From contig JAQNDB010000299.1 in NCBI GenBank assembly GCA_029204045.2, forward strand, positions 1-64,000: DNA of 64,000 nt, written 5' to 3'. The notes below the pieces were generated by a model. It was not told where the DNA came from, did not search any database, and worked only from the letters and a program-made list of their open reading frames with translations. Of this stretch, positions 47,183 to 58,928 are shown in pieces. Made by a program: the position numbers and the translations under genes. How positions within the stretch are numbered: the first letter of the stretch is position 1; every line of letters starts with the position of its first letter. This DNA comes from Tillandsia leiboldiana (taxonomy: Eukaryota; Streptophyta; Magnoliopsida; Poales; Bromeliaceae).

Positions 47183-48292
47183 TGTCACGCCCCGGGGTCG
47201 AAACTGCGACCCGGGCTCGCCAACAGATCCGCCACCTATGCCAAACCCGCATAGGCGAAGCGTCCTACCTGCAAAAAGAGCTACAGCTAACAGATATCAG
47301 AGCTAAAAGATAAAACTGCTATAGAAATAAAATCAACCACTGTACAACTGAAGATAAAACAACAAGGTCCATCTCCCAAAAATGATAATCATACAATAAC
47401 CTCAAGTACAAACTCATAGCTCAACAGGGAGATATCTCAAATAAAACATCAGTGTACCAGCTCTCAATACATCATATCCTCACTACATCAGTCTCTCAAA
47501 AGAGGAAATAAATACTAATCTACCGACTATACTGAAGATCTCCTCAAAGGGGGGGGGGGGGTACCGCTACTCTCCAATGGGTCAGGATCTAGCTCGCTAC
47601 TCCCTCACCGCGAACAGCAACCGCAGAAACGGCAACACCCGCCAAGACTCTGCAAAACAAGGGAGAGAAAGGACAAAAAGGGGGAAAAACCCCCGACGGG
47701 TGTGAGAACTACGCAAAAAGGGAGTTCTCAGTGGGTATCGCCACTAGGCCCGACGATCTGCCCACCAAGACCACTAGAGGCAAAAGATAACTAATGCAGT
47801 AAGACTTAAAGAAGAAGCAGAAGACACTCTACAGCTACCATGCCTCTATCTGAATGCTCAAATGGGGAAACTCTGATAAATATATGCAACACTCGCACAC
47901 GAGGTGCTCAATCGACCCAATCGAGCTGACTGCCACATCGGGTCCAGTCAAACCTGCGCCCATCTACAACCACCTCCCGCTGACGGGCAGGAATTACGTA
48001 GGGCGTCCAAACGGACTAACTCGCTATTGAGTAGTGGCTCATGCAGGCTATAGTCATAATCCATGCTCTCTCTCTCAGAACGGATAGACTCAAGATGCTC
48101 AACCTCTCACACAATGGTCAAAGAACCCACAACGACCACGGAACCACCGTCAAACCCCGAACGGTTCCCAACAATACTAGCACTGGTCTAAACACAGCTA
48201 CTAGACTCCACTCGGTCCCCCAGGCACGAGTGTAACACAAAGTATCTGCCTGAATAAACCCAATCGATAGACCAGTAATCACTGGTACTGCC

Positions 48293-48412
48293 TGCTCTGC
48301 TGTCGAACTCAAGGACGCAGCATGGTGCCCGGCGCTCACACCATGGAAAGCCTACTCTGCTGTCGAACTCAAGAACCCAGCATGGTGCCCGGCGCTCACA
48401 CCGTGGAAAGCC
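48293..48412 (-). repeat. 60-bp tandem repeat, two copies
   Basis: Units contain TCGAACTCAAG and CGGCGCTCACACC. The other LTR has three copies (55861-56040). Confidence 0.92.
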
Positions 48413-50283
48413 TACTCCGGAGTGGCACTCGAGGGGAGCGACCCACACGAGTAAAGTATCACTGTCATCAATATCACAAGCATCTCTGTATCAAGCCTCT
48501 CTGTAACCAATGTCTCACAATAGCAGGACTGGATCAAGACTATGATCAAAGTGGGAAACTCCGTCCACTAATAAAAACCCCGATCTGATGCAATAGTACT
48601 CAAAAAGTGGGAAACACCATCCACTAGAACAAATCTGATACCCAATCTGATGCAATAGTAAACATCCGGTCAACCGCCCAAAGTCCGCGGTCACCGCAAT
48701 AACCCACAACCCACAATTGGGTAAAATAATCAAGATCCGGTCAACCGCCTACTGTCCGCGGTTGCCGCAATAACCCACAATCCAACATCAAGCACACCCT
48801 GTCTCTGACCCTAAGGTCCCAGCTACACTATCCCAAACCTCTGCTCGAACCCGAGCAACATGACTCAAAAGTCTAAATAAAAAGGAGAAAGAAAGCAATC
48901 ATGGTTTCTCCTAAGTCAAATTCCAATATGTAGTACAGCAGTAAAAGATGGCCTAACTATATGTCCATACACATATGTCCATACAAGCATGCATTTGTCC
49001 TCAAGAAGAATAAAGAAAATAAACCTCATGCCAAAATTATCAATGACCATACCTGTCCATAATTCTCAATCCATAATGGCTCCTCAGAGTAGAACCTGCA
49101 CATAACTACATAATCCTATCCCAATGCATAAACCATCCTCATAAAAGGTTATGTGCTAATATGGCATGATAATTAATCATATAGGGTATCCTTGCCTTAG
49201 ATAAGCTTCCACTAATCATCAACATGACTATTTGATTAATACCATTGTCATACTATGAATAATTCACTTGCAATTTCCATAAAATCCTCATTGTTAAACT
49301 TACCGATCAATCCCAGCTATTGTACCATTCACCTGCATGCAATGCTAACATATGAAAATTTAGAGAACCGTCCACCGGTTCCGGGAATAAGGCACCCACC
49401 TGAAAAGCTGACTGTCCAAAGCCCAACAGCTGAAAACACCAGATAACTCTAATCCCTTGCTCCAATAAGTTCAGCACACCCGTAACCCTCCTGGCACAAT
49501 ACAAAATCCACTATTACACATACATTCCAAAATCTGCGCTCACACACACATACAACAACAGTCCCAGAAATGCTTAATTTTCACCTGCAGCAAGAGCCCA
49601 GAAAATTCCCAGAAAAATATCACCGCGATCCTCGCGTCGATAACTTCGCAACGGTAGCTTGCACGCCCAAATCTGAGTTTGGTAAGCCAAGATATAAATT
49701 CGACAAGGTGGTACACTCAAAAGATTTCAGCACAAAAGACTGTAGCACTGTACACAGAGAAACAGTGATTCTCACCTCTGATGAAATCTCAGAAAAATCA
49801 AAGAAAAATACAAGCGCGTTCCTTGCGATCTGTAGATGAAAAAGTTGTACAAGCTCGTTTCCGGCTGACGCTTGTGCGTAAAGATATGGCCAAAACACCT
49901 CAATGCTGTCCCACAATTCCACACAGAAAAAGAGTCACAGTGTCACCTCGGGATCCATGCCAAAAACTCGAAACAGGAAAGCACGATCAATACGAAAGAT
50001 GAAGCCCTACCTCTTATGAGTCTGTCGGCGCAAGAATCACAGAAAAAGGATCTCGGGGTAGCCCAGGGGAGCTAAAACACTGCTGTTGCGACGAAGGGGA
50101 ACACAGGAAATGCAACGTCGCGCCGCGCCGTAAAATCCAGAACCTCGGGATGCGTGCTCCCAAAAATCCCAAACCTCTGCAAGAAGATCAAGGACTTGAA
50201 GATGAAAATCTTCCAAGAAGGGAGCTCAGGGAGATCTTGCAAGGGCTGAGAGAAAAAGAGCAGAAAAGAGGGCTCGGGCTGCC

Positions 50284-50291
50284 TATTTATA
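50284..50291 (-). promoter_or_regulatory. TATA box of E 3' LTR
   Basis: Minus strand CCTATAAATAGG. The same site is at 57912-57919 in the 5' LTR. Confidence 0.75.
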
Positions 50292-50479
50292 GGCTGAAGA
50301 AAACAATTGGAAAAATTCCCATCTTGTCCCAACTTCCGGGCGCCCGGTCCGGTCCGCCCGAATTCGGGCGCGCACAGTGCGGCCCGGCCCGCCAAGTTTC
50401 GGGCGCGCACAGTGCGGCCCAGCCCGGCCCATCCCGTCGCACGGGATCGCGCCTCCGTCCGACCCAGCCCAGGGCCCGC

Positions 50480-50784
50480 CACGTGTCCGCCGAACACGGT
50501 ACAGCCATGCAAGTGCCCGCGGAGAGCGCCACGTGCCCCCGCCCGCAGTCAACGCGGTGGGTGGCGCCCGCGAATCAGCGGGCGCCACGTGGCGCTGCCC
50601 ACGACCGGCCCACCTGCCCGCGTACGGCCACCTGCCCCGACACCTGCCCCGCGCGTTGCGTGGACCGCGCGCACAACACCGAACCAATAACCATCTGCCA
50701 CGTGTCCACCCGGTTCACCATGCACCCGGGCCCAAATTCCGTGAACCGCGCCTGCTGCGCCGGCCAACAGGAGAGCGCCACGTG
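50480..50784 (-). promoter_or_regulatory. G-box cluster in E 3' LTR
   Basis: Five CACGTG motifs at 50480, 50530, 50586, 50699 and 50779, about 190-490 bp upstream of the TATA box on the minus strand. All five are preceded by C (CCACGTG), and two are followed by TCC. Matched at 58108, 58158, 58214, 58327 and 58407 in the other LTR. Confidence 0.68.
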
Positions 50785-51305
50785 GCCCGCTCCCGGCGCA
50801 CGCCCTCCGCGGTGGACCGCGCACCTGCCCGCGCCCTCAGCGCCTGCCCGCGGCCGCTAGCTGCCTGCCCGAGCGCCTTCCGCCGCCTTCCGCCGCTGCC
50901 CGTCGCCGCCGGCGATCGCCGGAAACACTGTTCCGGCGATGAACAGTAAAATTACTGTAGCAAGCTCCGAAAAATACAAGTAAATAGCCCATCTTGACCG
51001 TTTTCGCGCGCTGATTCCAAATCCGGCATCCATTTTGCCAAATTCCACTCCTATAATTTGCCGGAGGCTCCCGGAAAGGTATTCTTAATCTAAATTCCGC
51101 GCCGAGCCTAAATTTGATATCCACTCCGCGCGTAAACTCTTCTAAACATCCGATGGGGTCCCCCGATTACCTACGAGATCCATTTTAAGCCCCGAGTCCA
51201 TCTCTTGTGTCCAAATTGGCGCGCGAACACCGCCGACATGCCACGTAGGCTTCCAGAAGCTGCTGGTCACACTGTAGAAGCCTTGCAAAGATCCGGGTCA
51301 CCACA

Positions 51306-51337
51306 TCCTCCCCCACTAAAAGAAAGTTTCGTCCTCG
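51306..51337 (-). other. Element E polypurine tract and GAGGACGAAACT motif
   Basis: Same layout as C2: minus strand CGAGGACGAAACTTTC, then TTTTAGTGGGGGAGGA directly before the LTR. Confidence 0.9.
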
Positions 51338-54300
51338 AAACTAAGGCAACTCCCAAGGAGTCGCAAAAACCAGGGGTCAATATTCAACACCGCCGTCTCC
51401 AGCTCCCAAGTCACCTATCACTCCCCGTGATTACTCCCCAGCAACAACAACAGCAACAACCAGTACGGCATAGCCCGATTGCGCAATTCCCTCACCTCAC
51501 GAGTCGGAATTCGCAACGGGCGTCCCTCGTACTCCAAACTCTCACAGACCCCAAAAGGAACGAGTCAATCACGGGCGAGGGGTCCAAAACATAACACTCT
51601 TGAGCTGAGACGCAGAAAAACCTCCAAACTCCAACAAAAGACTGGGGGAAAGGAATGAACAGCCTGAGTAACACGCTCTAAAATCACTCCCAAGAGCCAG
51701 CTCAACCAAAGCGACCCGAATCACATCCACACAAACACCTGCACAGAAAAGGGGCCCTAACAAGCGGGGGTTCACACTCGGTCGCCCTCAAAACTCAACC
51801 ACCTAAGTGGATTGCTCAGCCGCAGCCTCTCATCAAAAGGGATCCTCTGGGACACAAACTCAAACTCTGTACACCAGAATGGCCCCACACAGTGCCAGCT
51901 ATGGAACCGTCAAACTCGACTCCCAAAGCTCCTCTGCTCCAGGCATCCGCCGCCACAGTGGCTCTGACGGGGTGATACTGGATGCTCACAAAATCCAATG
52001 GTGGCTCTACAGCCACTACGGGAGGTATCACTAAACTCGCAAATCCATCTCCCACCACTGACAAGGTTAAAATCGGCGCTGGTACCAATCTCATCATCCG
52101 CTCATCAAGCTCTGCTAGCACTATCCGGTCTAAAACTCCCCACCCCAACAATGACCGTCGATCTCGGTCAGTCCTAAATAGCATCCCTTTTGGCCGGATT
52201 TCCACCGCCGCCCCTACGGCTAGAATAAGTAATCCAGGAAGATATGCTCTCGAAGCTAAAACTTGTACCACAACGACTTGGCATAAAGCTTCTTCCCCAC
52301 AGACTTGTCACATCGTCTACAAATGCTCCACAACTCTAAATCGCTCGGGGAGGGGGTAAAAACCAAAATATCCCTGGAGAACGCCGCTATCAAACCGTTC
52401 AAGCCCAACTGAAACACAGAATTCCTCAATCTTAGAGGCAACAGGACCTTAGTCATTCCATTGGCCTCACTGTACTCATATTGCCCCTACCGTGTCCTGA
52501 ACACCATCTAGACAATGCCCTCAGCTGAAATTCCAAATTGGCGCAGGCATCATACAATAACTGCCGGAATATAGCTCCTTCAAAAGGTTCTAAATAATAC
52601 CTGGACCTGCCTGGACTCCAATCCCAAAGGGCTCTCACCGTCGTGTATCAACGACGTGGCACTAGGTCAAACAGACCCTCTATCCATCAAATCCACGCAC
52701 CTAAGAAACCAACTCTCGCAGCTCTAAAGGCGATATCCAATGAGGGGCTATTGAAGTTAGCGCGGTTTCCAGAATCACGTCAATCACAATTTTAATCTTC
52801 CTTTCTGGCGGCCTAATCATCGGCTTAGGTGGACTCACACCCGGGATTTCATGGGCAATAGGGACATCCTTAAGTCCCGCTGCCGCCGTAGGCACCTCTC
52901 ACACGGACGCTGTAACCTGTGTGCTCAAATAGTCTCAACAAACAAAATGCCTTCCATTATCTGCCTCGCAGAAAGTCAAAGTCCTTTCTCTCAGCAGTCA
53001 AACATCCTGTGGCACTATGCCAACCGATCCCAAGCACTGGGTCAAAACACTGAGCTGCCGTAAAAACCAATAAGTCTGCCGGCATAACTTACGGCCTCTG
53101 CTGCACTGGACATGATCCACAAGCCTCCTCCACTTGCACAATGCCAACAGTAACCTGTACCTCAAGTGCATGTGGTAACGACTCTACCTCTAGCCCATGC
53201 AGGAACGCAACATGTCCTAACTCCGACTGCTGTGAAGAAATCACACCTGCGACAACTCAATCCACTACCGTGGTGCCCTCCAACCGGGCGGCACAGATTC
53301 ATCCGCTCGATGCAAGTGGTCGTCGCTCAGCCTGCCAAAATATCTAGACCAATCACAAAGGGAGCACGACCTCTGTCCATGCTCACACTGAGATGCCGAA
53401 CGTGGTCTCTCGCAAACAACCAATCCACGCTACCGCTGCGCCACTCTGATAAAAGGGCTGTTGCTGTCATCGGGGTCCACCCAACCCCTGACGTCTCAGA
53501 AATCCACCTGGGTATCATCGTCATACGACCAAGCACAACTGATTCATGCAATTCCTTATACAATTATCCTTACTAAGCTCACCCCTCAATCACATATATT
53601 GCACCCCAAACATGCCAGTTATCAATCACACAGGGTAACATCCCCCTTGGGTAAGCTTTACATTAACCATCCACAAGGATATCCACCACCCAGGAAAGCA
53701 AAACGAAAATGCCTCTGCCTGCCGATCTGTCCTCCATCACCTAGCGCCAAGCGCCTCCCTCCAGAACTCGCCTCTAGCGGCAGATCCCCATCCAAGGAAC
53801 TGCAGTGTCCAGCTCCAAACACAATGCCTACTCCGACGAGGCATCCACAGTCCAAAACCCGAACAGGAGGGACCGAAAAGAAACTAAAGAGTATCCTGGC
53901 CCAATCCACTCCCAATCTCACTTATCCTATGTGCCTCGTCCCTCGAAACCTGGAGCGCCAGTTCAACAACTACATAAACTCTCTAGCACAGGGAGGCTCT
54001 CAATTGATCACTCCATCACCCCCAACCACGACTCTGCCTCCAAAGGCTCCGAGCTCAATCTTACGAGTCGGGGTGATTCATCTGCCAAATCTGGCTCACT
54101 TAATCAAACATGCCCCACAGCTCCTCTGCTGTCAACCATCCACCCTACCTCAGTGCCTCGATACTAAACATTGGCACGGAGGGGGCCACTCGCTCTATTG
54201 GCACTACAGAAATCCCTGCCGCTGAGGATACTACATCCTGGTGGTCTCAGAAGAAAAGTACTGTCGGGCTGCCCACTGCTCTGACAACTGCGTCACCAAC

Positions 54301-54730
54301 TAGCTGCTCACTCTGCCGCTGATATGCCTCTGACAATCCTGTCATCTGGGTCCGGAGTTCTCTGACCTCAATCCGGGTATCCGGCCCAAAACCAACCGCT
54401 CAAGCTCAACTGCCATGACAGGATGCACAAGGGTCCCAAACCCAGCGTCGGGGAGACACCGCTCGCAACGACGAAACCACAAATCAGCACACAACAACGC
54501 TCGACCCAATCCAGCGAAAGTCTAGAGCATGTCACCCATTCCACAGCGTTATGTTGTCTGCAGCCAACATAACTACTTAGGAGAATAAACATGCCATTCA
54601 CTCATCCCGTCCCTCGGGAGAGGTGTAAAACTCAATCAGGACTCTCGCTACAAATCACGACTCTCACGAAGTCATCCTAGGGTCCAACCACAAGCCTAGG
54701 GTTTCTAAGTCCACCATGACCTACAACCTA
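51338..54730 (-). other. Element E internal region, no recognisable enzyme
   Basis: 3.4 kb without RT, RNase H, integrase or protease motifs on either strand. Parts near 53060-53370 and 54000-54070 align with C2 internal sequence (24017-24340 and 24740-24800), the latter in its decayed gag core. The short open frames present are unremarkable and not conserved between C2 and E, so I call no gene. Confidence 0.72.
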
Positions 54731-54743
54731 GGCTCTGATACCA
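54731..54743 (-). other. Primer-binding site of element E
   Basis: Minus strand TGGTATCAGAGCC, 7 bp from the LTR boundary. Confidence 0.9.
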
Positions 54744-55860
54744 CCTAATCTGTCACGCCCCGGGGTCGAAACTGCGACCCGGGCTCGCCAACAGATCCGC
54801 CACCTATGCCAAACCCGCATAGGCGAAGCGTCCTACCTACAAAAAGAGCTACAGCTAACAGATATCAGAGCTAAAAGATAAAACTGCTATAGAAATAAAA
54901 TCAACCACTGTACAACTGAAGATAAAACAACAAGGTCCATCTCCCAAAAATGATAATCATACAATAACCTCAAGTACAAACTCATAGCTCAACAGGGAGA
55001 TATCTCAAATAAAACATCAGTGTACCAGCTCTCAATACATCATATCCTCACTACATCAGTCTCTCAAAAGAGGAAATAAATACTAATCTACCGACTATAC
55101 TGAAGATCTCCTCAAAGGGGGGGGGGGGGTACCGCTACTCTCCAATGGGTCAGGATCTAGCTCGCTACTCCCTCACCGCGAACAGCAACCGCAGAAACGG
55201 CAACACCCGCCAAGACTCTGCAAAACAAGGGAGAGAAAGGACAAAAAGGGGGGAAAATCCCCGACGGGCGTGAGAACTACGCAAAAAGGGAGTTCTCAGT
55301 GGGTATCGCCACTAGGCCCGACGATCTGCCCACCAAGACCACTAGAGGCAAAAGATAACTAATGCAGTAAGACTTAAAGAAGAAGCAGAAGACACTCTAC
55401 AGCTACCATGCCTCTATCTGAATGCTCAAATGGGGAAACTCTGATAAATATATGCAACACTCGCACACGAGGTGCTCAATCGACCCAATCGAGCTGACTG
55501 CCACATCGGGTCCAGTCAAACCTGCGCCCACCTACAACCACCTCCCGCTGACGGGCAGGAATTACGTAGGGCGTCCAAACGGACTAACTCGTTATTGAGT
55601 AGTGGCTCATGCAGGCTATAGTCATAATCCATGCTCTCTCTCTCAGAACGGATAGACTCAAGATGCTCAACCTCTCACACAATGGTCAAAGAACCCACAA
55701 CGACCACGGAACCACCGTCAAACCCCGAACGGTTCCCAACAATACTAGCACTGGTCTAAACACAACTACTAGACTCCACTCGGTCCCCCAGGCACGAGTG
55801 TAACACAAAGTATCTGCCTGAATAAACCCAATCGATAGACCAGTAATCACTGGTACTGCC

Positions 55861-56040
55861 TGCTCTGCTGTCGAACTCAAGGACCCAGCATGGTGCCCGG
55901 CGCTCACACCGTGGAAAGCCTACTCTGCTGTCGAACTCAAGAACCCAGCATGGTGCCCGGCGCTCACACCGTGGAAAGCCTACTCTGCTGTCGAACTCAA
56001 GAACCCAGCATGGTACCCGGCGCTCACACCGTGGAAAGCC
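55861..56040 (-). repeat. 60-bp tandem repeat, three copies
   Basis: Exact 60-bp period; units differ by only one or two bases. Confidence 0.94.
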
Positions 56041-58107
56041 TACTCCGGAGTGGCACTCGAGGGGAGCGACCCACACGAGTAAAGTATCACTGTCATCAGT
56101 ATCACAAGCATCTCTGTATCAAGCCTCTCTGTAACCAATGTCTCACAATAGCAGGACTGGATCAAGACTATGATCAAAGTGGGAAACTCCGTCCACTAAT
56201 AAAAACCCCGATCTGATGCAATAGTACTCAAAAAGTGGGAAACACCATCCACTAGAACAAATCTGATACCCAATCTGATGCAATAGTAAACATCCGGTCA
56301 ACCGCCCAAAGTCCGCGGTCACCGCAATAACCCACAACCCACAATTGGGTAAAATAATCAAGATCCGGTCAACCGCCTACTGTCCGCGGTTGCCGCAATA
56401 ACCCACAATCCAACATCAAGCACACCCTGTCTCTGACCCTAAGGTCCCAGCTACACTATCCCAAACCTCTGCTCGAACCCGAGCAACATGACTCAAAAGT
56501 CTAAATAAAAAGGAGAAAGAAAGCAATCATGGTTTCTCCTAAGTCAAATTCCAATATGTAGTGCAGCAGTAAAAGATGGCCTAACTATATGTCCATACAC
56601 ATATGTCCATACAAGCATGCATTTGTCCTCAAGAAGAATAAAGAAAATAAACCTCATGCCAAAATTATCAATGACCATACCTGTCCATAATTCTCAATCC
56701 ATAATGGCTCCTCAGAGTAGAACCTGCACATAACTACATAATCCTATCCCAATGCATAAACCATCCTCATAAAAGGTTATGTGCTAATATGGCATGATAA
56801 TTAATCATATTGGGTATCCTTGCCTTAGATAAGCTTCCACTAATCATCAACATGACTATTTGATTAATACCATTGTCATACTATGAATAATTCACTTGCA
56901 ATTTCCATAAAATCCTCATTGTTAAACTTACCGATCAATCCCAGCTATTGTACCATTCACCTGCATGCAATGCTAACATATGAAAATTTAGAGAACCATC
57001 CGCCGGTTCCGGGAATAAGGCACCCACCTGAAAAGCTGACTGTCCAAAGCCCAACAGCTGAAAACACCAGATAACTCTAATCCCTTGCTCCAATAAGTTC
57101 AGCACACCCGTAACCCTCCTGGCACAATACAAAATCCACTATTACACGTACATTCCAAAATCTGCGCTCACACACACATACAACAACAGTCCCAGAAATG
57201 CTTAATTTTCACCTGCAGCAAGAGCCCAGAAAATTCCCAGAAAAATATCACCGCGATCCTCGCGTCGAAAGCTTCGCAACGGTAGCTTGCACGCCCAAAT
57301 CTGAGTTCGGTAAGCCAAGATATAAATTCGACAAGGTGGTACACTCAAAAGATTTCAGCACAAAAGACTGTAGCACTGTACACAGAGAAACAGTGATTCT
57401 CACCTCTGATGAAATCTCAGAAAAATCCAAGAAAAATACGAGCGCGTTCCTTGCGATCTGTAGATGAAAAAGTTGTATAAGCTCGTTTCCGGCTGACGCT
57501 TGTGCGTAAAGATATGGCCAAAACACCTCGATGCTGTCCCACAATTCCACACAGAAAAAGAGTCACAGTGTCACCTCGGGATCCGTGCCAAAAACTAGAA
57601 ACAGGAAAGCACGATCAATACGAAAGATGAAGCCCTACCTCTTAGGAGTCTGTCGGCGCAAGAATCACAGAAAAATGATCTCGGGGTAGCCCAGGGGAGC
57701 TAAAACACTGCTGTTGCGACGAAGGGGAACACAGGAAATGCAACGTCGCGCAGCGCCGTAAAATCCAGAACCTCGGGATGCGTGCTCCCAAAAATCCCAA
57801 AACTCTGCAGGAAGATCAAGGACTTGAAGATGAAAATCTTCCAAGAAGGGAGCTCGGGGAGATCTTGCAAGGGCTGAGAGAAAAAGAGCAGAAAAGAGGG
57901 CTCGGGCTGCCTATTTATAGGCTGAAGAAAACAATTGGGAAAATTCCCATCTTGTCCCAACTTCCGGGCGCCCGGTCCGGTCCGCCCGAATTCGGGCGCG
58001 CACAGTGCGGCCCGGCCCGCCAAGTTTCGGGCGCGCACAGTGCGCCCCAGCCCGGCCCATCCCGTCGCACGGGATCGCGCCTCCGTCCGACCCAGCCCAG
58101 GGCCCGC

Positions 58108-58412
58108 CACGTGTCCGCCGAACACGGTACAGCCATGCAAGTGCCCGCGGAGAGCGCCACGTGCCCCCGCCCGCAGTCAACGCGGTGGGTGGCGCCCGCG
58201 AATCAGCGGGCGCCACGTGGCGCTGCCCACGACCGGCCCACCTGCCCGCGTACGGCCACCTGCCCCGACACCTGCCCCGCGCGTTGCGTGGACCGCGCGC
58301 ACAACACCGAACCAATAACCATCTGCCACGTGTCCACCCGGTTCACCATGCACCCGGGCCCAAATTCCGTGAACCGCGCCTGCTGCGCCGGCCAACAGGA
58401 GAGCGCCACGTG
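58108..58412 (-). promoter_or_regulatory. G-box cluster in E 5' LTR
   Basis: All five CACGTG sites of the 3' LTR are retained; the TATA box is at 57912-57919. Confidence 0.68.
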
Positions 58413-58928
58413 GCCCGCTCCCGGCGCACGCCCTCCGCGGTGGACCGCGCACCTGCCCGCGCCCTCAGCGCCTGCCCGCGGCCGCTAGCCGCCTGCCCGA
58501 GCGCCTTCCGCCGCTGCCCGCCGCCGCCGGCGATCGCCGGAAACACTGTTCCGGCGATGAACAGTAAAATTACTGTAGCAAGCTCCGAAAAATACAAGTA
58601 AATAGCCCATCTTGACCGTTTTCGCGCGCTGATTCCAAATCCGGCGTCCATTTTGCCAAATTCCACTCCTATAATTTGCCGGAGGCTCCCGGAAAGGTAT
58701 TCTTAATCCGAATTCCGCGCCGAGCCTAAATTTGATATCCACTCCGCGCGTAAACTCTTCTAAACATCCGATGGGGTCCCCCGATTACCTACGAGATCCA
58801 TTTTAAGCCCCGAGTCCATCTCTTGTGTCCAAATTGGCGCGCGAACACCGCCGACATGCCACGTAGGCTTCCAGAAGCTGCTGGTCACACTGTAGAAGCC
58901 CTGCAAAGATCCGGGTCACCACAAAACC

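Larger units (their letters stand above)
47183..51305 (-). repeat. Element E 3' LTR
   Basis: From TGTCACGCCCC to GGGTCACCACA. Contains two 60-bp repeats (48293-48412), a pair of ~72-bp units with GGTCAACCGCC and CCGCAATAACCCACAA (48665-48783), a TATA box, and a GC-rich promoter-upstream part with five G-boxes. No coding content; open frames in the GC-rich part are compositional. Confidence 0.92.
47183..58923 (-). mobile_element. Element E: LARD-like gypsy element
   Basis: Complete element flanked by AAACC at 47178-47182 and 58924-58928. LTRs are 47183-51305 (4123 bp) and 54751-58923 (4173 bp); the internal region is only 3.4 kb. LTR ends and the PPT motif show relationship to C2, but the sequences are distinct families. 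The LTR pair differs at well under 2 percent by eye, apart from a 60-bp repeat-number difference. No pol domain is visible, so E is non-autonomous. Confidence 0.9.
54751..58923 (-). repeat. Element E 5' LTR
   Basis: Same content as the 3' LTR, with three copies of the 60-bp repeat and a 15-bp loss in the GC-rich part near 58500. Confidence 0.92.

Noticed and set aside
51205..54600. Several frames of 70-250 codons in the E interior, including a 254-codon plus-strand frame at 53461-54225.
   Set aside because: They are antisense to the element, lack motifs, and are not conserved in the related C2 interior.
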